Counted from the first letter of the stretch, positions 53,733 through 62,851 are shown. The stretch: DNA of 64,000 nt from Bradyrhizobium sp. AZCC 1721 (GCF_036924715.1 NZ_JAZHSB010000001.1:930001-994000); one strand, 5' to 3'. Numbers and translations are program-made. The notes: generated by a model not told the origin, from the sequence alone.

Positions 53733-55265
53733 TCACCCAATCGCCCGCAGCTTACCCTCGGCATATAGATCGCGCAGCTTGCGCTTAAAAATCTTGCCGG
53801 TGGCTTCGCGCGGCATGGCGTCCATGAACTGGATGTCTTTGGGCACCTTGAAATTGGCGAGACGTCCGCGCAAAAATTCCTGCACGGCGGCCGGGGACAG
53901 CGCCGCATCCGCTTCCGGCTCGATGCACGCAAAAAGCCGCTCGCCGAATTCGTCGTCGGGAACGCCGAACACCGCGCAGTCGCGCACGCCGTCCATGCCG
54001 ATCAGCGCGTTCTCGATCTCGGCGGGATAGATGTTGACGCCGCCCGAGATCACCATATCGCGCTTGCGGTCGCACAGGAACAAATAGCCGTCTGCGTCGA
54101 GATAGCCGACGTCGCCGACGCTGACGAGGCCGTCGCGGCCGGCCTCGGCGCGGGCCTCGGCCTTGCCGTGATAGTCGAAATCCGGCACGGACATTTGCCG
54201 CATGAAGATTTCGCCGGGCTCGCCAACGCCACACGGCTGGCCGTCGGGGCGGAAAATTTTCACGACACCGCCTTCGATGGCGCGGCCGACGGTGCCGGGC
54301 TTTGCCAGCGCCTCTTCGGCCGAATGCCACACCGGGATGCCGGTCTCGGTCGAGCCGAAATATTCGTTGATGACCGGTCCCCACCAACCGATCATGGCGC
54401 ACTTGACCTGCGGCGGGCAGGGCGCCGCCCCATGCACGACGAAGCGTAGCGACGACAGATCGTAGCGGCGCTTGACGTCGTCCGGCAGCCGCAGCAGGCG
54501 CACGAACATCGTCGGCACCATGTGCATGTGGGTAACACGATGACGCTCGATCAGTTGCAGCATGTCCTCGGGATCGAAGCGCGGTTCGAGCACGATTGTG
54601 CAGCCGCTGCGGAATGCCAGCATGCCGTAAGAGTTCGGCGCCGAATGGTACATCGGCCCGTTCATCAGGATGACCTGCTCTTCGTTCGGTTTGACGCCAT
54701 AGGCGATGCCGCCGACCCGCGCCGAAGCCGCAGCCTGTTCCGGCGTCATCGGCTTGCGGCGCACGCCCTTCGGCAGCCCGGTGGTGCCCGAGGTATAGAA
54801 CATCGGCGCGCTGCCGATCGGCGATTCCTGCGAGGGCGCATGCGTGTCGCGCCAACGGTCCCAGTCGGTCATACCGTCGGGGACTTGCGTCAGTGCGGGC
54901 GCGACGTTGAAGGCGGCCGCGATTTCCGGCGGCGTAGCCACCACCAGGAGCCGCACGTCGGCGGGCAGGCCATCGCTGATCTGCGGCAGCAGGTCAGCAT
55001 GGCAGACCAGGATTTTGGCGCCGCTGTCGGCGAGGATGTAGGCGACTTCCTCGGCCTTCAAATGCCAGTTGATCGGCACCACTGGGCTGCCCAGCGCCGC
55101 GGCGGCGCTGGAGACTTCGAAGAACGCAAAATCGTTGCGCAGCATCATGCCAACGGGCACGCCGCCGCTGACGCCGAGCGCCTTGAAGCCCGCCGCCGCC
55201 CGCGTGATGCGGGCGTGGATGTCAGGGTAGCTGATCTGGCGTTCGCCGCTGATGATCGATGTCAA
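53733..55265 (-). CDS. AMP-dependent acyl-CoA synthetase
   Basis: 510 residues from a TTG at 55265 with GGAGG five bases upstream; an in-frame stop lies just before, so this is the only good start. A5 motif FYTSGTTGLPKGV, then NEYFGSTETG and the C-terminal hinge VGDVGYLDADGYLFLCDRKRDMVISGGVNIYPAEIE, plus the catalytic Lys region REATGKIFKRKLR. The N-terminus is about 20 residues shorter than usual. It activates a carboxylic acid to its CoA ester. Downstream of the binding-protein gene by 33 bases. Confidence 0.87.
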   Translation of the reverse strand: MTSIISGERQISYPDIHARITRAAAGFKALGVSGGVPVGMMLRNDFAFFEVSSAAAALGSPVVPINWHLKAEEVAYILADSGAKILVCHADLLPQISDGLPADVRLLVVATPPEIAAAFNVAPALTQVPDGMTDWDRWRDTHAPSQESPIGSAPMFYTSGTTGLPKGVRRKPMTPEQAAASARVGGIAYGVKPNEEQVILMNGPMYHSAPNSYGMLAFRSGCTIVLEPRFDPEDMLQLIERHRVTHMHMVPTMFVRLLRLPDDVKRRYDLSSLRFVVHGAAPCPPQVKCAMIGWWGPVINEYFGSTETGIPVWHSAEEALAKPGTVGRAIEGGVVKIFRPDGQPCGVGEPGEIFMRQMSVPDFDYHGKAEARAEAGRDGLVSVGDVGYLDADGYLFLCDRKRDMVISGGVNIYPAEIENALIGMDGVRDCAVFGVPDDEFGERLFACIEPEADAALSPAAVQEFLRGRLANFKVPKDIQFMDAMPREATGKIFKRKLRDLYAEGKLRAIG

Positions 55266-55298
55266 ATTATCCTCCCCGGCCGGCCGAAGCCCTCAGCC

Positions 55299-56486
55299 CT
55301 AGCCATCATCCAGAATTTCGTCGAAGCCGATCCAGCTTTTGCCGTCGAAGCGACGCAGCCTCAATTGCTGGAACGGCAGATAGTCGTCGGCATCGGTCGA
55401 TACCGTGATGCCCGGCAGCAACAGCGGCAACGGCACCTCGCGCAGCGACGCCGCCTGTTTAATGATGTTCTCGCGGCTGAGATCGCCCTTGCAGGCCATC
55501 AGAACTTTCACCATGAGGTTGGCATAATGATAGCCGGCGGCGTAGTTCGAATTGGTCAAATCCGCATTCGGCAGATGCTGCTTCATGAAGGCGAAATATT
55601 CCTTCACGCCGGGGTCATTGGCCCATTGCGCGTCCAGCGTGTCCTTCACGTTGCTGGATGAGATCAGGCCGACGGCGTTCTCCAGGCCAGCCGGTTCCAG
55701 GAACGAGATCGATGAGGCTGAGGTCGGCACGAACAACAGCTCAGGCTTCCAGTTGATCTCGGCCACGCCCTTGATCATCTGCGAGGTGAATTTGCCGAGC
55801 ACGACGCCGAACATCACGTTGGCGCCGGAGGCCTTCAGCGTCGCAAGTTGCGAGCTGATGGTCGGCGCGCTGGTTTCGTAAGTTGCTTCCGACACGATCA
55901 TGGTCGCGGCCTTGTCTCCCAGGCCGCGCTTGAAGCCGGCGACGTAATCACGGCCGAAATCGTCGTTTTGCGAAAGGATGGCGATTTTGGCGTCAGGCTT
56001 GGTCCGCAGGATATGCTTGGCATAGACGACGCCTTCGGACTGGTAGGCCGCCATTCCCGGCATGGTCCAGCGGAAATTCTTCGGATCGGCCCATTTGGTC
56101 GCGCCGCTGAGCACGAAGAGTTGCGGCACCTTCTTGCCGTTGAGGTAGCGATGCACCGCGTTGTTGGTGGCGGTCCCGAGCGAACCGAACATCAGCAGCA
56201 CTTCCTCCTGTTCGACGAGTTTTCGGGTCTGCTCGACCGTCTTGGGCGGCGAGTAGGCGTCGTCGAGGCTGATGAACTTGATCTTGCGGCCGTTGATGCC
56301 GCCTTCGGCATTGATCTTCTCGAAATAGGCCTCCTGCGCCCGGCCGATGATGCCGAAGCCGGATGCCGGGCCGCTGTAGGGCAGCGTCTGGCCGATGCGG
56401 ATCTCGTCTTTGTCGCCCTCGGCGAGAGCGGCAGTAGTTGCCAACACCGCGAATGCGATCGTCACTAAAGGTCGCGACACCCTCAT
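55299..56486 (-). CDS. Branched-chain-type ABC substrate-binding protein (LivK family)
   Basis: 395 residues. A signal peptide (about 1-22, ending ALAEG) precedes the periplasmic-binding type I fold: RIGQTLPYSGPASGFGIIGRAQEAYFEKINAEGGINGRKI (about 31-70) and LMFGSLGTATNNAVHRYL. The family carries amino acids, aromatic acids or other carboxylates to LivHMGF-type permeases. No permease is adjacent. Its place before an acyl-CoA synthetase suggests a carboxylate ligand. Confidence 0.85.
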   Translation of the reverse strand: MRVSRPLVTIAFAVLATTAALAEGDKDEIRIGQTLPYSGPASGFGIIGRAQEAYFEKINAEGGINGRKIKFISLDDAYSPPKTVEQTRKLVEQEEVLLMFGSLGTATNNAVHRYLNGKKVPQLFVLSGATKWADPKNFRWTMPGMAAYQSEGVVYAKHILRTKPDAKIAILSQNDDFGRDYVAGFKRGLGDKAATMIVSEATYETSAPTISSQLATLKASGANVMFGVVLGKFTSQMIKGVAEINWKPELLFVPTSASSISFLEPAGLENAVGLISSSNVKDTLDAQWANDPGVKEYFAFMKQHLPNADLTNSNYAAGYHYANLMVKVLMACKGDLSRENIIKQAASLREVPLPLLLPGITVSTDADDYLPFQQLRLRRFDGKSWIGFDEILDDG

Positions 56487-56540
56487 TGTTTCCGTCCCTC
56501 TGTTTTGTTTTATTTGATTGGCTGTTGAAACCGGCGCGTC

Positions 56541-57515
56541 TTAGGCGCGCGCTCGGCTGAGAAAGTCACTGCTTGCGTCGGCGAATTCGCACCTGAGGCG
56601 CTCCACCAGTTCGGCGACCGGCGGCGCATCCGCAATCTGGCCGATGCCCTGGCCGGAGCCCCAGATGTCGCGCCACGCCTTGGCCTTGGTGTTGCCGCCG
56701 GAGCCGAAATTCATCTTCGACTTGTCGCTTTGCGGCAGATTGGCGGGATCGAGCCCCGCGGCCACGATCGACGGGCCGAGATAATTGCCGTGCACGCCGG
56801 TGAACAGGTTGGAATAGACGATGTCATGGGCGGCGTGGTCGATCAGCGCGGCCTTGTAGGCCGGATCGGCATTGGCCTCCCGCGTCGCGATGAAGCGCGT
56901 GCCCATGTAGGCCATGTCGGCGCCAAGCGCGAGCGCGGACGCGATACCCCAGCCATCCGAGATCGCACCCGACAGCAGCACGGTGCCCTTGAACCACTGC
57001 TTCACTTCGCGCAGCAGCGCGAACGGCGACAGCGTGCCGGCATGGCCGCCGGCGCCGGCGCAGACCAGGATCAGGCCGTCGACGCCGTGCTCGGCCGCCT
57101 TCCGCGCATGCTTGACGTTGATCACGTCGTGGAACACGACGCCGCCATAGGAATGCGCGGCCTCGACGATTTCGATCGGCGGGCGCAGCGAGGTGATGAT
57201 GATCGGGACCTGGTGCTTCACGCAGGCCTCCATGTCCTTCATCAGCCGGTCGTTGGACGAATGGCAGATCTGGTTGACCGCGTAGGGCGCGACCTTCTTC
57301 TCCGGATGCAGCGCCTTGTACTCGCCCAGCTCGTTCTCGATTCGGCTCAGCCATTCGTCGAGCTTTTCGACCGGTCGCGCGTTCAGCGCCGGAAACGAGC
57401 CGACGATGCCGGCCTTGCACTGGGCGATGACGAGCTCGGGCCCGGAGACGATGAACAAGGGGGAGCCGACCACCGGCAGTTCGAGCGAATTGGCAAGCGA
57501 AGCGGGCAACGGCAT
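56541..57515 (-). CDS. Nitronate monooxygenase (2-nitropropane dioxygenase family)
   Basis: 324 residues from ATG 57515 (GGGAGAG upstream). FMN-binding TIM barrel: PVVGSPLFIVSGPELVIAQCKAGIVGSFPALNA, the GADGLILVCAGAGGHAG-type loop with its histidine, and LLSGAISDGWGIASALALGADMAYMGTRF. It oxidises alkyl nitronates (or related enolisable compounds) with O2. It is first in the run leading to the binding protein and acyl-CoA synthetase, and is divergent from a LysR gene across the palindrome at 57661. Confidence 0.9.
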   Translation of the reverse strand: MPLPASLANSLELPVVGSPLFIVSGPELVIAQCKAGIVGSFPALNARPVEKLDEWLSRIENELGEYKALHPEKKVAPYAVNQICHSSNDRLMKDMEACVKHQVPIIITSLRPPIEIVEAAHSYGGVVFHDVINVKHARKAAEHGVDGLILVCAGAGGHAGTLSPFALLREVKQWFKGTVLLSGAISDGWGIASALALGADMAYMGTRFIATREANADPAYKAALIDHAAHDIVYSNLFTGVHGNYLGPSIVAAGLDPANLPQSDKSKMNFGSGGNTKAKAWRDIWGSGQGIGQIADAPPVAELVERLRCEFADASSDFLSRARA

Positions 57516-57660
57516 TCGGTCTCTCCCTTGCAACGCAAAGCCGGGACTTAAAATCCGGACTGCGTCGATGATGTTGATTGAGGGCGCCGTACCGCGGGCG
57601 GAGCCGCCGGCCGGGCGCTGTTGTTGCCGCCACTATAAGGCTGGACGGCAGCCGCCGTCC

Positions 57661-57674
57661 GTTCAATATTGAAC
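57661..57674. promoter_or_regulatory. Perfect 14-bp palindrome, candidate LysR operator
   Basis: GTTCAATATTGAAC sits between the divergent nitronate monooxygenase and LysR genes, 146 bases before the former and 51 before the latter. GAAC repeats at 57692-57695 (ATGAACAGG). Position and symmetry favour a LysR regulatory site. Confidence 0.5.
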
Positions 57675-57724
57675 AGATGTTTATCCAGCTATGAACAGGC
57701 CGATCTAAACCGCGGGGAGCACCG

Positions 57725-58612
57725 ATGGACTGGGACCTGTGCAAGACCTTCGTCGCGGTGGCCGAGACCGGCAGCTTCGCGGCGGCCGCGCGCCGCTTGC
57801 GCTCCAGTCATCCGACGGTTGGGCGCAAGATCGCCGAACTCGAAGGTCAGCTCGGCATTCCCCTGTTCGCCCGGTCCAACGAAGGTCTGTCGCTGACTTC
57901 GCACGGGCAGAAATTTCGCGAGCATGTCGATGCGATGGCCGCGGCGGCGTTGCGCGCCGAAGCCGCGGTATCGGCGACCGGTGCGCAGGCGCGCGGCGTG
58001 GTCAAGCTGTCGATCGGCGCCACGCTCGCCTCACACTGGCTGATGCCGCGGCTCGGGCCGTTCCTGCGCCAGCACGACCATATTCAGCTCGAGATTATCA
58101 CCCATCCGTATCCGGCGAGCGTCCGCCGCCGCGAGGCCGACGTCGTGCTGCGCCCCGTCGACAGCGGCGAGGAGAATTTGATCGGCCGCAAGATCGGCCG
58201 GCTCGGCACCGGCTTTTACGCCTCGCGCGATTATGCCGCACGGCGGCGCCTGCCTGAGCGGCGCGACGAATGGAAGGGCCACAGCGTCATCGGCTTCGCC
58301 GACCGGTTGTCGAACGAGCGGCTGGCGCGCTGGAGCGACGCGATCACGCGGCAGGGTTCAATGGTGATGCGCTGCTCCTCGCAAGGCGACATGCTCGCCG
58401 CCGCACGCGCCGGTCTTGGAATTTCGACGCTGTCCTGTTTCGTCGCCACCGCCTATCCGGAACTCGTCCGCGTCGCCCCGCAAAAACTCGTCAGCGTGGC
58501 CGATCTCTGGCTGCTCGCCCATCCCGATCTCGTCGACCTGCCCGCCGTGCGCGCCGTGATCGATTTCGTCACGGTTTCCGCGCGGGAGGATCGGGTGAGG
58601 TTGCGGGGATGA
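57725..58612 (+). CDS. LysR-family regulator
   Basis: 295 residues from ATG 57725 (GGGGAG upstream). The winged helix reads WDLCKTFVAVAETGSFAAAARRLRSSHPTVGRKIAELEGQLG, and the effector domain follows (VVKLSIGATLASHWLMPRLGPFL; AARAGLGISTLSCFVATAYP). It is divergent from the nitronate monooxygenase gene and probably controls it. The last 44 bases overlap the convergent glycosylase gene. Confidence 0.9.
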   Translation: MDWDLCKTFVAVAETGSFAAAARRLRSSHPTVGRKIAELEGQLGIPLFARSNEGLSLTSHGQKFREHVDAMAAAALRAEAAVSATGAQARGVVKLSIGATLASHWLMPRLGPFLRQHDHIQLEIITHPYPASVRRREADVVLRPVDSGEENLIGRKIGRLGTGFYASRDYAARRRLPERRDEWKGHSVIGFADRLSNERLARWSDAITRQGSMVMRCSSQGDMLAAARAGLGISTLSCFVATAYPELVRVAPQKLVSVADLWLLAHPDLVDLPAVRAVIDFVTVSAREDRVRLRG

Positions 58613-59261
58613 GTTTGTCGGGAAGCACGCCTTCCCGTTTCTTCAGCACGCGATAATAGCTCCACCACAGATGCGCCGCCGCGCCGCGCAGGGGACGCCA
58701 CGGTTCGGCCAGCGGCGCCATCTGCTTGGCGGTCGGACGCGTTTTCAGGCCGAGTCCGATTTTGACCGCCTCCTGCACCGCGAGATCGCCGGCCGGCCAG
58801 GCGTCGCCGTGGCCAAGGCAGAACAACAGATAGATGTCGGCCGTCCACGGGCCGATGCCGGGCAGGGCGGTCAGCGTGTGGTGGGCGGCATCCGCATCCT
58901 CTTCCGCCAGCACTTCGAGATTGAGCCGCTCGGCAGCCAGTTCGCGCGCGATGTTCTTCAGCGTCTTGATCTTGGCGGCCGAAAGCCCGAGCCGGCCGAG
59001 GCGGTCGGCGCGGGTCTTGCGGATCACCTCGTGATCGAACGGATCAAACGCCGCCGTCAGCCGCGCCCAGATCGCTCCGGCGCTGGCGATAGACAATTGC
59101 TGGCCGCAGACGATTGCAGCTAACCCCGCGAACCCTGGCGCGCGCTGCCGCAGCGCCGGCATGCCTGTGAGATCAAAAATCGGCTTGAGCCTTGGGTCTT
59201 GTTTGACCAACACATGGACGGCGTCTTCGAGATCGGACTGGCTGTTGAGGTGGATGGTCAT
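58569..59261 (-). CDS. DNA-3-methyladenine glycosylase II (AlkA-type HhH-GPD)
   Basis: 230 residues from ATG 59261; a longer frame to 59372 runs into repeat sequence and is rejected. The helix-hairpin-helix and catalytic Asp region is LTALPGIGPWTADIYLLFCLGHGDAWPAGDLAVQ, the HhH-GPD pattern with the Asp in GPWTADIY. It removes 3-methyladenine and related alkylated bases. The N-terminal AlkA-like domain is absent, so it is a short-form enzyme. Weak ribosome binding site. Confidence 0.87.
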   Translation of the reverse strand: MTIHLNSQSDLEDAVHVLVKQDPRLKPIFDLTGMPALRQRAPGFAGLAAIVCGQQLSIASAGAIWARLTAAFDPFDHEVIRKTRADRLGRLGLSAAKIKTLKNIARELAAERLNLEVLAEEDADAAHHTLTALPGIGPWTADIYLLFCLGHGDAWPAGDLAVQEAVKIGLGLKTRPTAKQMAPLAEPWRPLRGAAAHLWWSYYRVLKKREGVLPDKLIPATSPDPPARKP

Positions 59262-59274
59262 TTCGAATGCTGTC

Positions 59275-59437
59275 AACTCACTGTCATGCGCGGGCTTGCC
59301 GGCTTCGCTAAGCTTCGCCGGCCTGACGCTGGTGCGCCCGGCGAAGCATTGGCGTAGCCGGGACCCGCGCATCCATCATATATCGTAAAAGGTTCTTGAA
59401 CGATGGATTGCCGGAGCAAGCCCGGCAATGACAGTGT
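59275..59437. repeat. Palindromic intergenic repeat cluster
   Basis: Blocks such as CGGGCTTGCCGGCTTCG and GCCGGAGCAAGCCCGGCAATGACA face each other, with CTTCGCTAAGCTTCGCCGG / CCGGCGAAGCATTGGCGTAGCC inside. They fill the gap between the glycosylase and gluQRS starts and resemble the other intergenic hairpins of the window. Confidence 0.55.
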
Positions 59438-59446
59438 TGATAACTG

Positions 59447-60349
59447 ATGCCGCCACCCGTTTTCCGATTTGCCCCCAGCCCGAACGGCTACCTCCATCTC
59501 GGCCACGCCTATTCGGCGCTCCTGAATTTTGACCTCGCGCGCGAGCGCGGTGGGCGGTTTCTGCTGCGGATCGAGGATATCGATGCGACGCGTTGCCGGC
59601 CGGAATTCGAGGCGGCGATCTATGAAGACCTCGCCTGGCTCGGGATTTCCTGGGAAACGCCGGTGCGGCGGCAATCGGAACATTTTGCGCGCTATCGCGA
59701 AGCGGTTGAAAAATTGGCAGGCTTAGGCCTGATCTATCCGAGCTTCGAGAGCCGCGCGGAAATCGGCCGTCTGATCGCGCAACGCGAGGCCGGGGCGCCC
59801 TGGCCGCGCGATCCCGACGGCGCGCCGCTCTATCCGGGCGTCGCGAAATCGCTGCCGCCGGACCGGCGCCAAGAGTTGATCGCGCAAGGCGCGCCTTACG
59901 CGCTGCGGCTCGACATGCAGGCGGCGCTCGCGTGCACGAAGGAACTGGCCTGGCAGGAGGAGGGTGCAGGGCCCGGTGGCGAGACCGGCGTCGTCGCCGC
60001 GCGCCCTGAAGCGTGGGGCGACGTCATCCTGGCGCGCAAGGAGACGCCGACCAGCTATCATCTCTCGGTCGTGATCGACGACGCCCTGCAGGGCGTGACC
60101 GACGTGGTAAGGGGCAGGGACCTGTTCTGGTCGACGAGCGTCCACCTGCTGTTGCAACAGTTGCTCGGTATCCCGCAACCGGTGTATCGGCATCACCGCC
60201 TCATCGAGGATGCGTCGGGACTCAAGCTGTCGAAATCGACGCAAGCCACGGCCTTGCGCGAATTGCGAGGGCAAGGTGTCACCCCTGCGGGTATTCGCAG
60301 TCTCGTCGGCTTGTCCAACGATTCCTGTAGTACTACTGCCGGTTGTTGA
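59447..60349 (+). CDS. gluQ: Glutamyl-Q tRNA(Asp) synthetase
   Basis: 300 residues. It is a GluRS catalytic core without the anticodon-binding domain. HIGH-like motif HLGHAYSALLN, the second motif KLSKS, and LRIEDIDATRCRPEFEAAIYEDLAWLGISW are intact. It glutamylates the queuosine base of tRNA-Asp. The zinc-binding cysteines found in E. coli GluQRS are replaced (LIYPSFESRAEI), so this is a zinc-free variant. The C-terminus ends SNDSCSTTAGC, an odd tail. GluQRS normally is chromosomal and conserved. Confidence 0.9.
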   Translation: MPPPVFRFAPSPNGYLHLGHAYSALLNFDLARERGGRFLLRIEDIDATRCRPEFEAAIYEDLAWLGISWETPVRRQSEHFARYREAVEKLAGLGLIYPSFESRAEIGRLIAQREAGAPWPRDPDGAPLYPGVAKSLPPDRRQELIAQGAPYALRLDMQAALACTKELAWQEEGAGPGGETGVVAARPEAWGDVILARKETPTSYHLSVVIDDALQGVTDVVRGRDLFWSTSVHLLLQQLLGIPQPVYRHHRLIEDASGLKLSKSTQATALRELRGQGVTPAGIRSLVGLSNDSCSTTAGC

Positions 60350-60413
60350 AAACGTCTCCGTGACACCAGCCGCCATCGCGTGTCATGCTGGTCGCGGCAG
60401 AGGAAGGGGGACC

Positions 60414-61670
60414 ATGGCGGCAAAGCGGCGCTCACCAGGCACCACGGGAACAGTCAAGAAGCGGCGAGCGAAAAAGCGCGTATCCGGCGCCGCGGTCAAA
60501 AAACGCGGCACGCGCAAGTCCGCCATCGCTGCGCCCGGCATGGTCGAGACCGCACTGGCGGCCTTTGCTCACGAGGTCCGCACGCCGCTGACCGGCATTC
60601 TCGCGATCAGCAATCTGCTCGCGACCTCGGACCTCGACGAACGCGAACGGCGCTGGGTCGACACCATCAAGGCGGGCGCGGAACATCTGGCGAGCCTTGC
60701 GACCCTGTTCGTCGACGCCGCGCGCAGCGGCGGTCCGGGCCTCGAGGTGCGGCAGGACTTCTTCGACCTGCAGACGCTTGCCCGCAATGCCGGCGATTCG
60801 CTGACCGGGCGCGCCGCGGCCAAGGGCCTGCAGTCGTCGGTCGATATTTCCGAAAAGCTTCCAGGGTTTGCGATCGGCGATCCCGTCCGCCTGCGCGCCG
60901 CACTGGAGAACCTGATCGACAATGCGGTAAAATTCACTGAACAGGGCAGCGTTGGGCTGCAGGTCACGCCTGTGCGGGGTCCGAAGGGCAAGGTCGCTGT
61001 TTCATTCGCGATCTCCGACAGCGGGATCGGCCTTGCGCTGAGCGAAATCAAGCGCCTGTTCCGGCCGTTCTCGCAGGCCAATGCCTCCATTGCATCGCGC
61101 TTCGGCGGCGCCGGGCTCGGGTTGTCGTCGGTCAAGCAACTGGCGCGTGCCATGGGCGGCGACATCACCGTGACGCAACGCCGCGGCGGCGGCACCACCT
61201 TTACCCTCAACGTCGTAATGTCGCCCGCAAAGGACGTCGTGACGGCGGCGCCCGGTGCCGATGGCGAGGTATCGATCAGTTCGCCTCGGCCATTGCGCCT
61301 GCTCAGCGTCGAGGACAATCCGTTCGGCCGTGTCGTGCTCAACACGATCCTGACCGAACTCGGTCATCAGACCGACTTCATCGGCCAGGGCGAGGCGGCG
61401 CCCGAGCGGCTCGCGCAAGGCGCATTCGATGCGGTGTTGATGGACATGGTCCTGCCGGGAATCGACGGGGTCGAGGCGATCAGACGCATTCGCGCGCTGG
61501 AGCCGCCGCTCGGGCGCATTCCGATCATCGGCATATCAGGCCGCAGCGAGGACGAGGCGGCGTCGCGCGCCGCCGGCGCCGAGATCTTTCTGGTCAAGCC
61601 TGTGAGCCCGCGCGCCCTGGCGACTGCGCTGCATGCAGCGACATCCCCTTCGGCAGTTGCGACTTCATGA
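60414..61670 (+). CDS. Soluble hybrid histidine kinase with basic N-terminal tail
   Basis: 418 residues from ATG 60414 (AGGAAGGGGG upstream). A Lys/Arg-rich tail (about 2-37, with KKRRAKKR and VKKRGTRKS) precedes HisKA with His53 in AFAHEVRTPLTGIL, the HATPase (NLIDNAVKF, SDSGIGLA, GGAGLGLSSVK) and a receiver with phosphoacceptor Asp344 in VLMDMVLPGIDG and Lys in LVKPVSP. There is no membrane segment and no PAS or other sensor domain. The histone-H1-like tail could bind nucleic acid; that is inference. The 3' end overlaps the next gene by 77 bases. Confidence 0.87.
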   Translation: MAAKRRSPGTTGTVKKRRAKKRVSGAAVKKRGTRKSAIAAPGMVETALAAFAHEVRTPLTGILAISNLLATSDLDERERRWVDTIKAGAEHLASLATLFVDAARSGGPGLEVRQDFFDLQTLARNAGDSLTGRAAAKGLQSSVDISEKLPGFAIGDPVRLRAALENLIDNAVKFTEQGSVGLQVTPVRGPKGKVAVSFAISDSGIGLALSEIKRLFRPFSQANASIASRFGGAGLGLSSVKQLARAMGGDITVTQRRGGGTTFTLNVVMSPAKDVVTAAPGADGEVSISSPRPLRLLSVEDNPFGRVVLNTILTELGHQTDFIGQGEAAPERLAQGAFDAVLMDMVLPGIDGVEAIRRIRALEPPLGRIPIIGISGRSEDEAASRAAGAEIFLVKPVSPRALATALHAATSPSAVATS

Positions 61671-62487
61671 TGGCTGCGTTCAGTTCGCCGCCGAAGACGA
61701 AAATCGCCGAAATGAAATACAGAAACACCAGCGCGATGATGACCGAGGCAAGCCCCGCATACATCGTCACGTAATTGCTGGCGAAGCGCGCCAGATACTG
61801 GCCGAACACGACGCCCGAGATCAGCGATCCCACCATCGTAAAGACGATGCCCGGAAGGATCTGCAGAAAACTCCGCCGGCCGCAGGGCAGCCAGGCATGC
61901 AGCACAAACAGCGCCACTGTCATCGCCGTGATCGTGATGCCATAGCGGGCGAAGGTGAGAAGGCTTTCGTTGGACTCGACGAAGAACGGAATGTGGCGGC
62001 GCGCCGTCTCCAGGATCAGCGGACCGAGCACGATCAGGAACGCCATCAACAGCGACGTGACGGCGGCGACCAGCGTATAGCCGATCGATTCCAGCCGCAG
62101 CCAGTACCACGCCCGCGGCTCGACCACCGAATAGGCGCGGTTCAGCGCGACCCGCAGCGCCTCGACGCCGTTGGAGGCGAAATAGACCGCCAGCACCGCA
62201 CCGACGGTCAGGATGTCGCCGCGCGTCGTCGTCAGCACGTCGTGGATTTCGCCTGACAGCGCGTCGGCGACCTGTTGCGGCCAGGTTTGCAGCAACAGTC
62301 CGACGGCCCCATCGGCCAGTTCCTTGGAGCCGAAAAAGCCAGCCAGCGACGTCAGCACGATCAGGAACGGAAATAGCGCCATCAACGTCGACAGCGCGAT
62401 GTGGCTCGCGATCGCCCAGCCGTCATCGGCGAGGAACGTATAAAACGCCTCCATGACGACGAGGTAGACGTAGCGAATGAGCTTCAC
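61594..62487 (-). CDS. YihY/BrkB-family membrane protein
   Basis: 297 residues with about six membrane helices. Family motifs: SHIALSTLMALFPFLIVLTSLAGFFG at the start, then SNGVEALRVALNRAYSVVEPRAWYWLRLESIGYTLV and the C-terminal YASVIIALVFLYFISAIFVFGGELNAAI-like region. Often mislabelled as ribonuclease BN; it is an integral membrane protein of unknown function. Convergent with and overlapping the kinase gene. Confidence 0.87.
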   Translation of the reverse strand: MKLIRYVYLVVMEAFYTFLADDGWAIASHIALSTLMALFPFLIVLTSLAGFFGSKELADGAVGLLLQTWPQQVADALSGEIHDVLTTTRGDILTVGAVLAVYFASNGVEALRVALNRAYSVVEPRAWYWLRLESIGYTLVAAVTSLLMAFLIVLGPLILETARRHIPFFVESNESLLTFARYGITITAMTVALFVLHAWLPCGRRSFLQILPGIVFTMVGSLISGVVFGQYLARFASNYVTMYAGLASVIIALVFLYFISAIFVFGGELNAAIMKSQLPKGMSLHAAQSPGRAGSQA

Positions 62488-62633
62488 ATCTCACCTCGAT
62501 CGGGGTATCGCGGTCCGGTCCTAAAGCCGGGGCTAGCATCTGATATTATTGGGTTAAAAGCCAGATCGTCGAGCAATAGTGCGAGAGTTGTGATCGTGTG
62601 GAAGTCAGCGCCTCGCGGTGTTATGTACCGCCG

Positions 62634-62828
62634 ATGATATCCTTTCTGAGTTCGATCGTCCTCCCCATCGCGCTTGCGGCCGTGGCTATCGTGCTGTTGC
62701 TCGGCCTCGTCAACATGATGCGGGGCGGCTCGCCGAACCGCTCGCAGAGCCTGATGCGGCTTCGGGTGCTGCTGCAGTTCATCGCCATCGTCATCACCAT
62801 GGTCGTGGTGTGGGCGTTGGGTAGATAA
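62634..62828 (+). CDS. HIG1-like twin transmembrane protein
   Basis: 64 residues from ATG 62634. Two hydrophobic helices (about 4-25 and 42-62) are joined by a polar loop NMMRGGSPNRSQSLMRLRVLLQF, which carries the (Q)RSQxLMRxRV-type HIG1 pattern. In alphaproteobacteria such proteins sit near cytochrome oxidase or cobalamin genes and may stabilise respiratory complexes. It is 23 bases before the cobalamin adenosyltransferase gene. Confidence 0.8.
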   Translation: MISFLSSIVLPIALAAVAIVLLLGLVNMMRGGSPNRSQSLMRLRVLLQFIAIVITMVVVWALGR

Positions 62829-62851
62829 GGATCAGGAAAGGGGAAGCGGCC

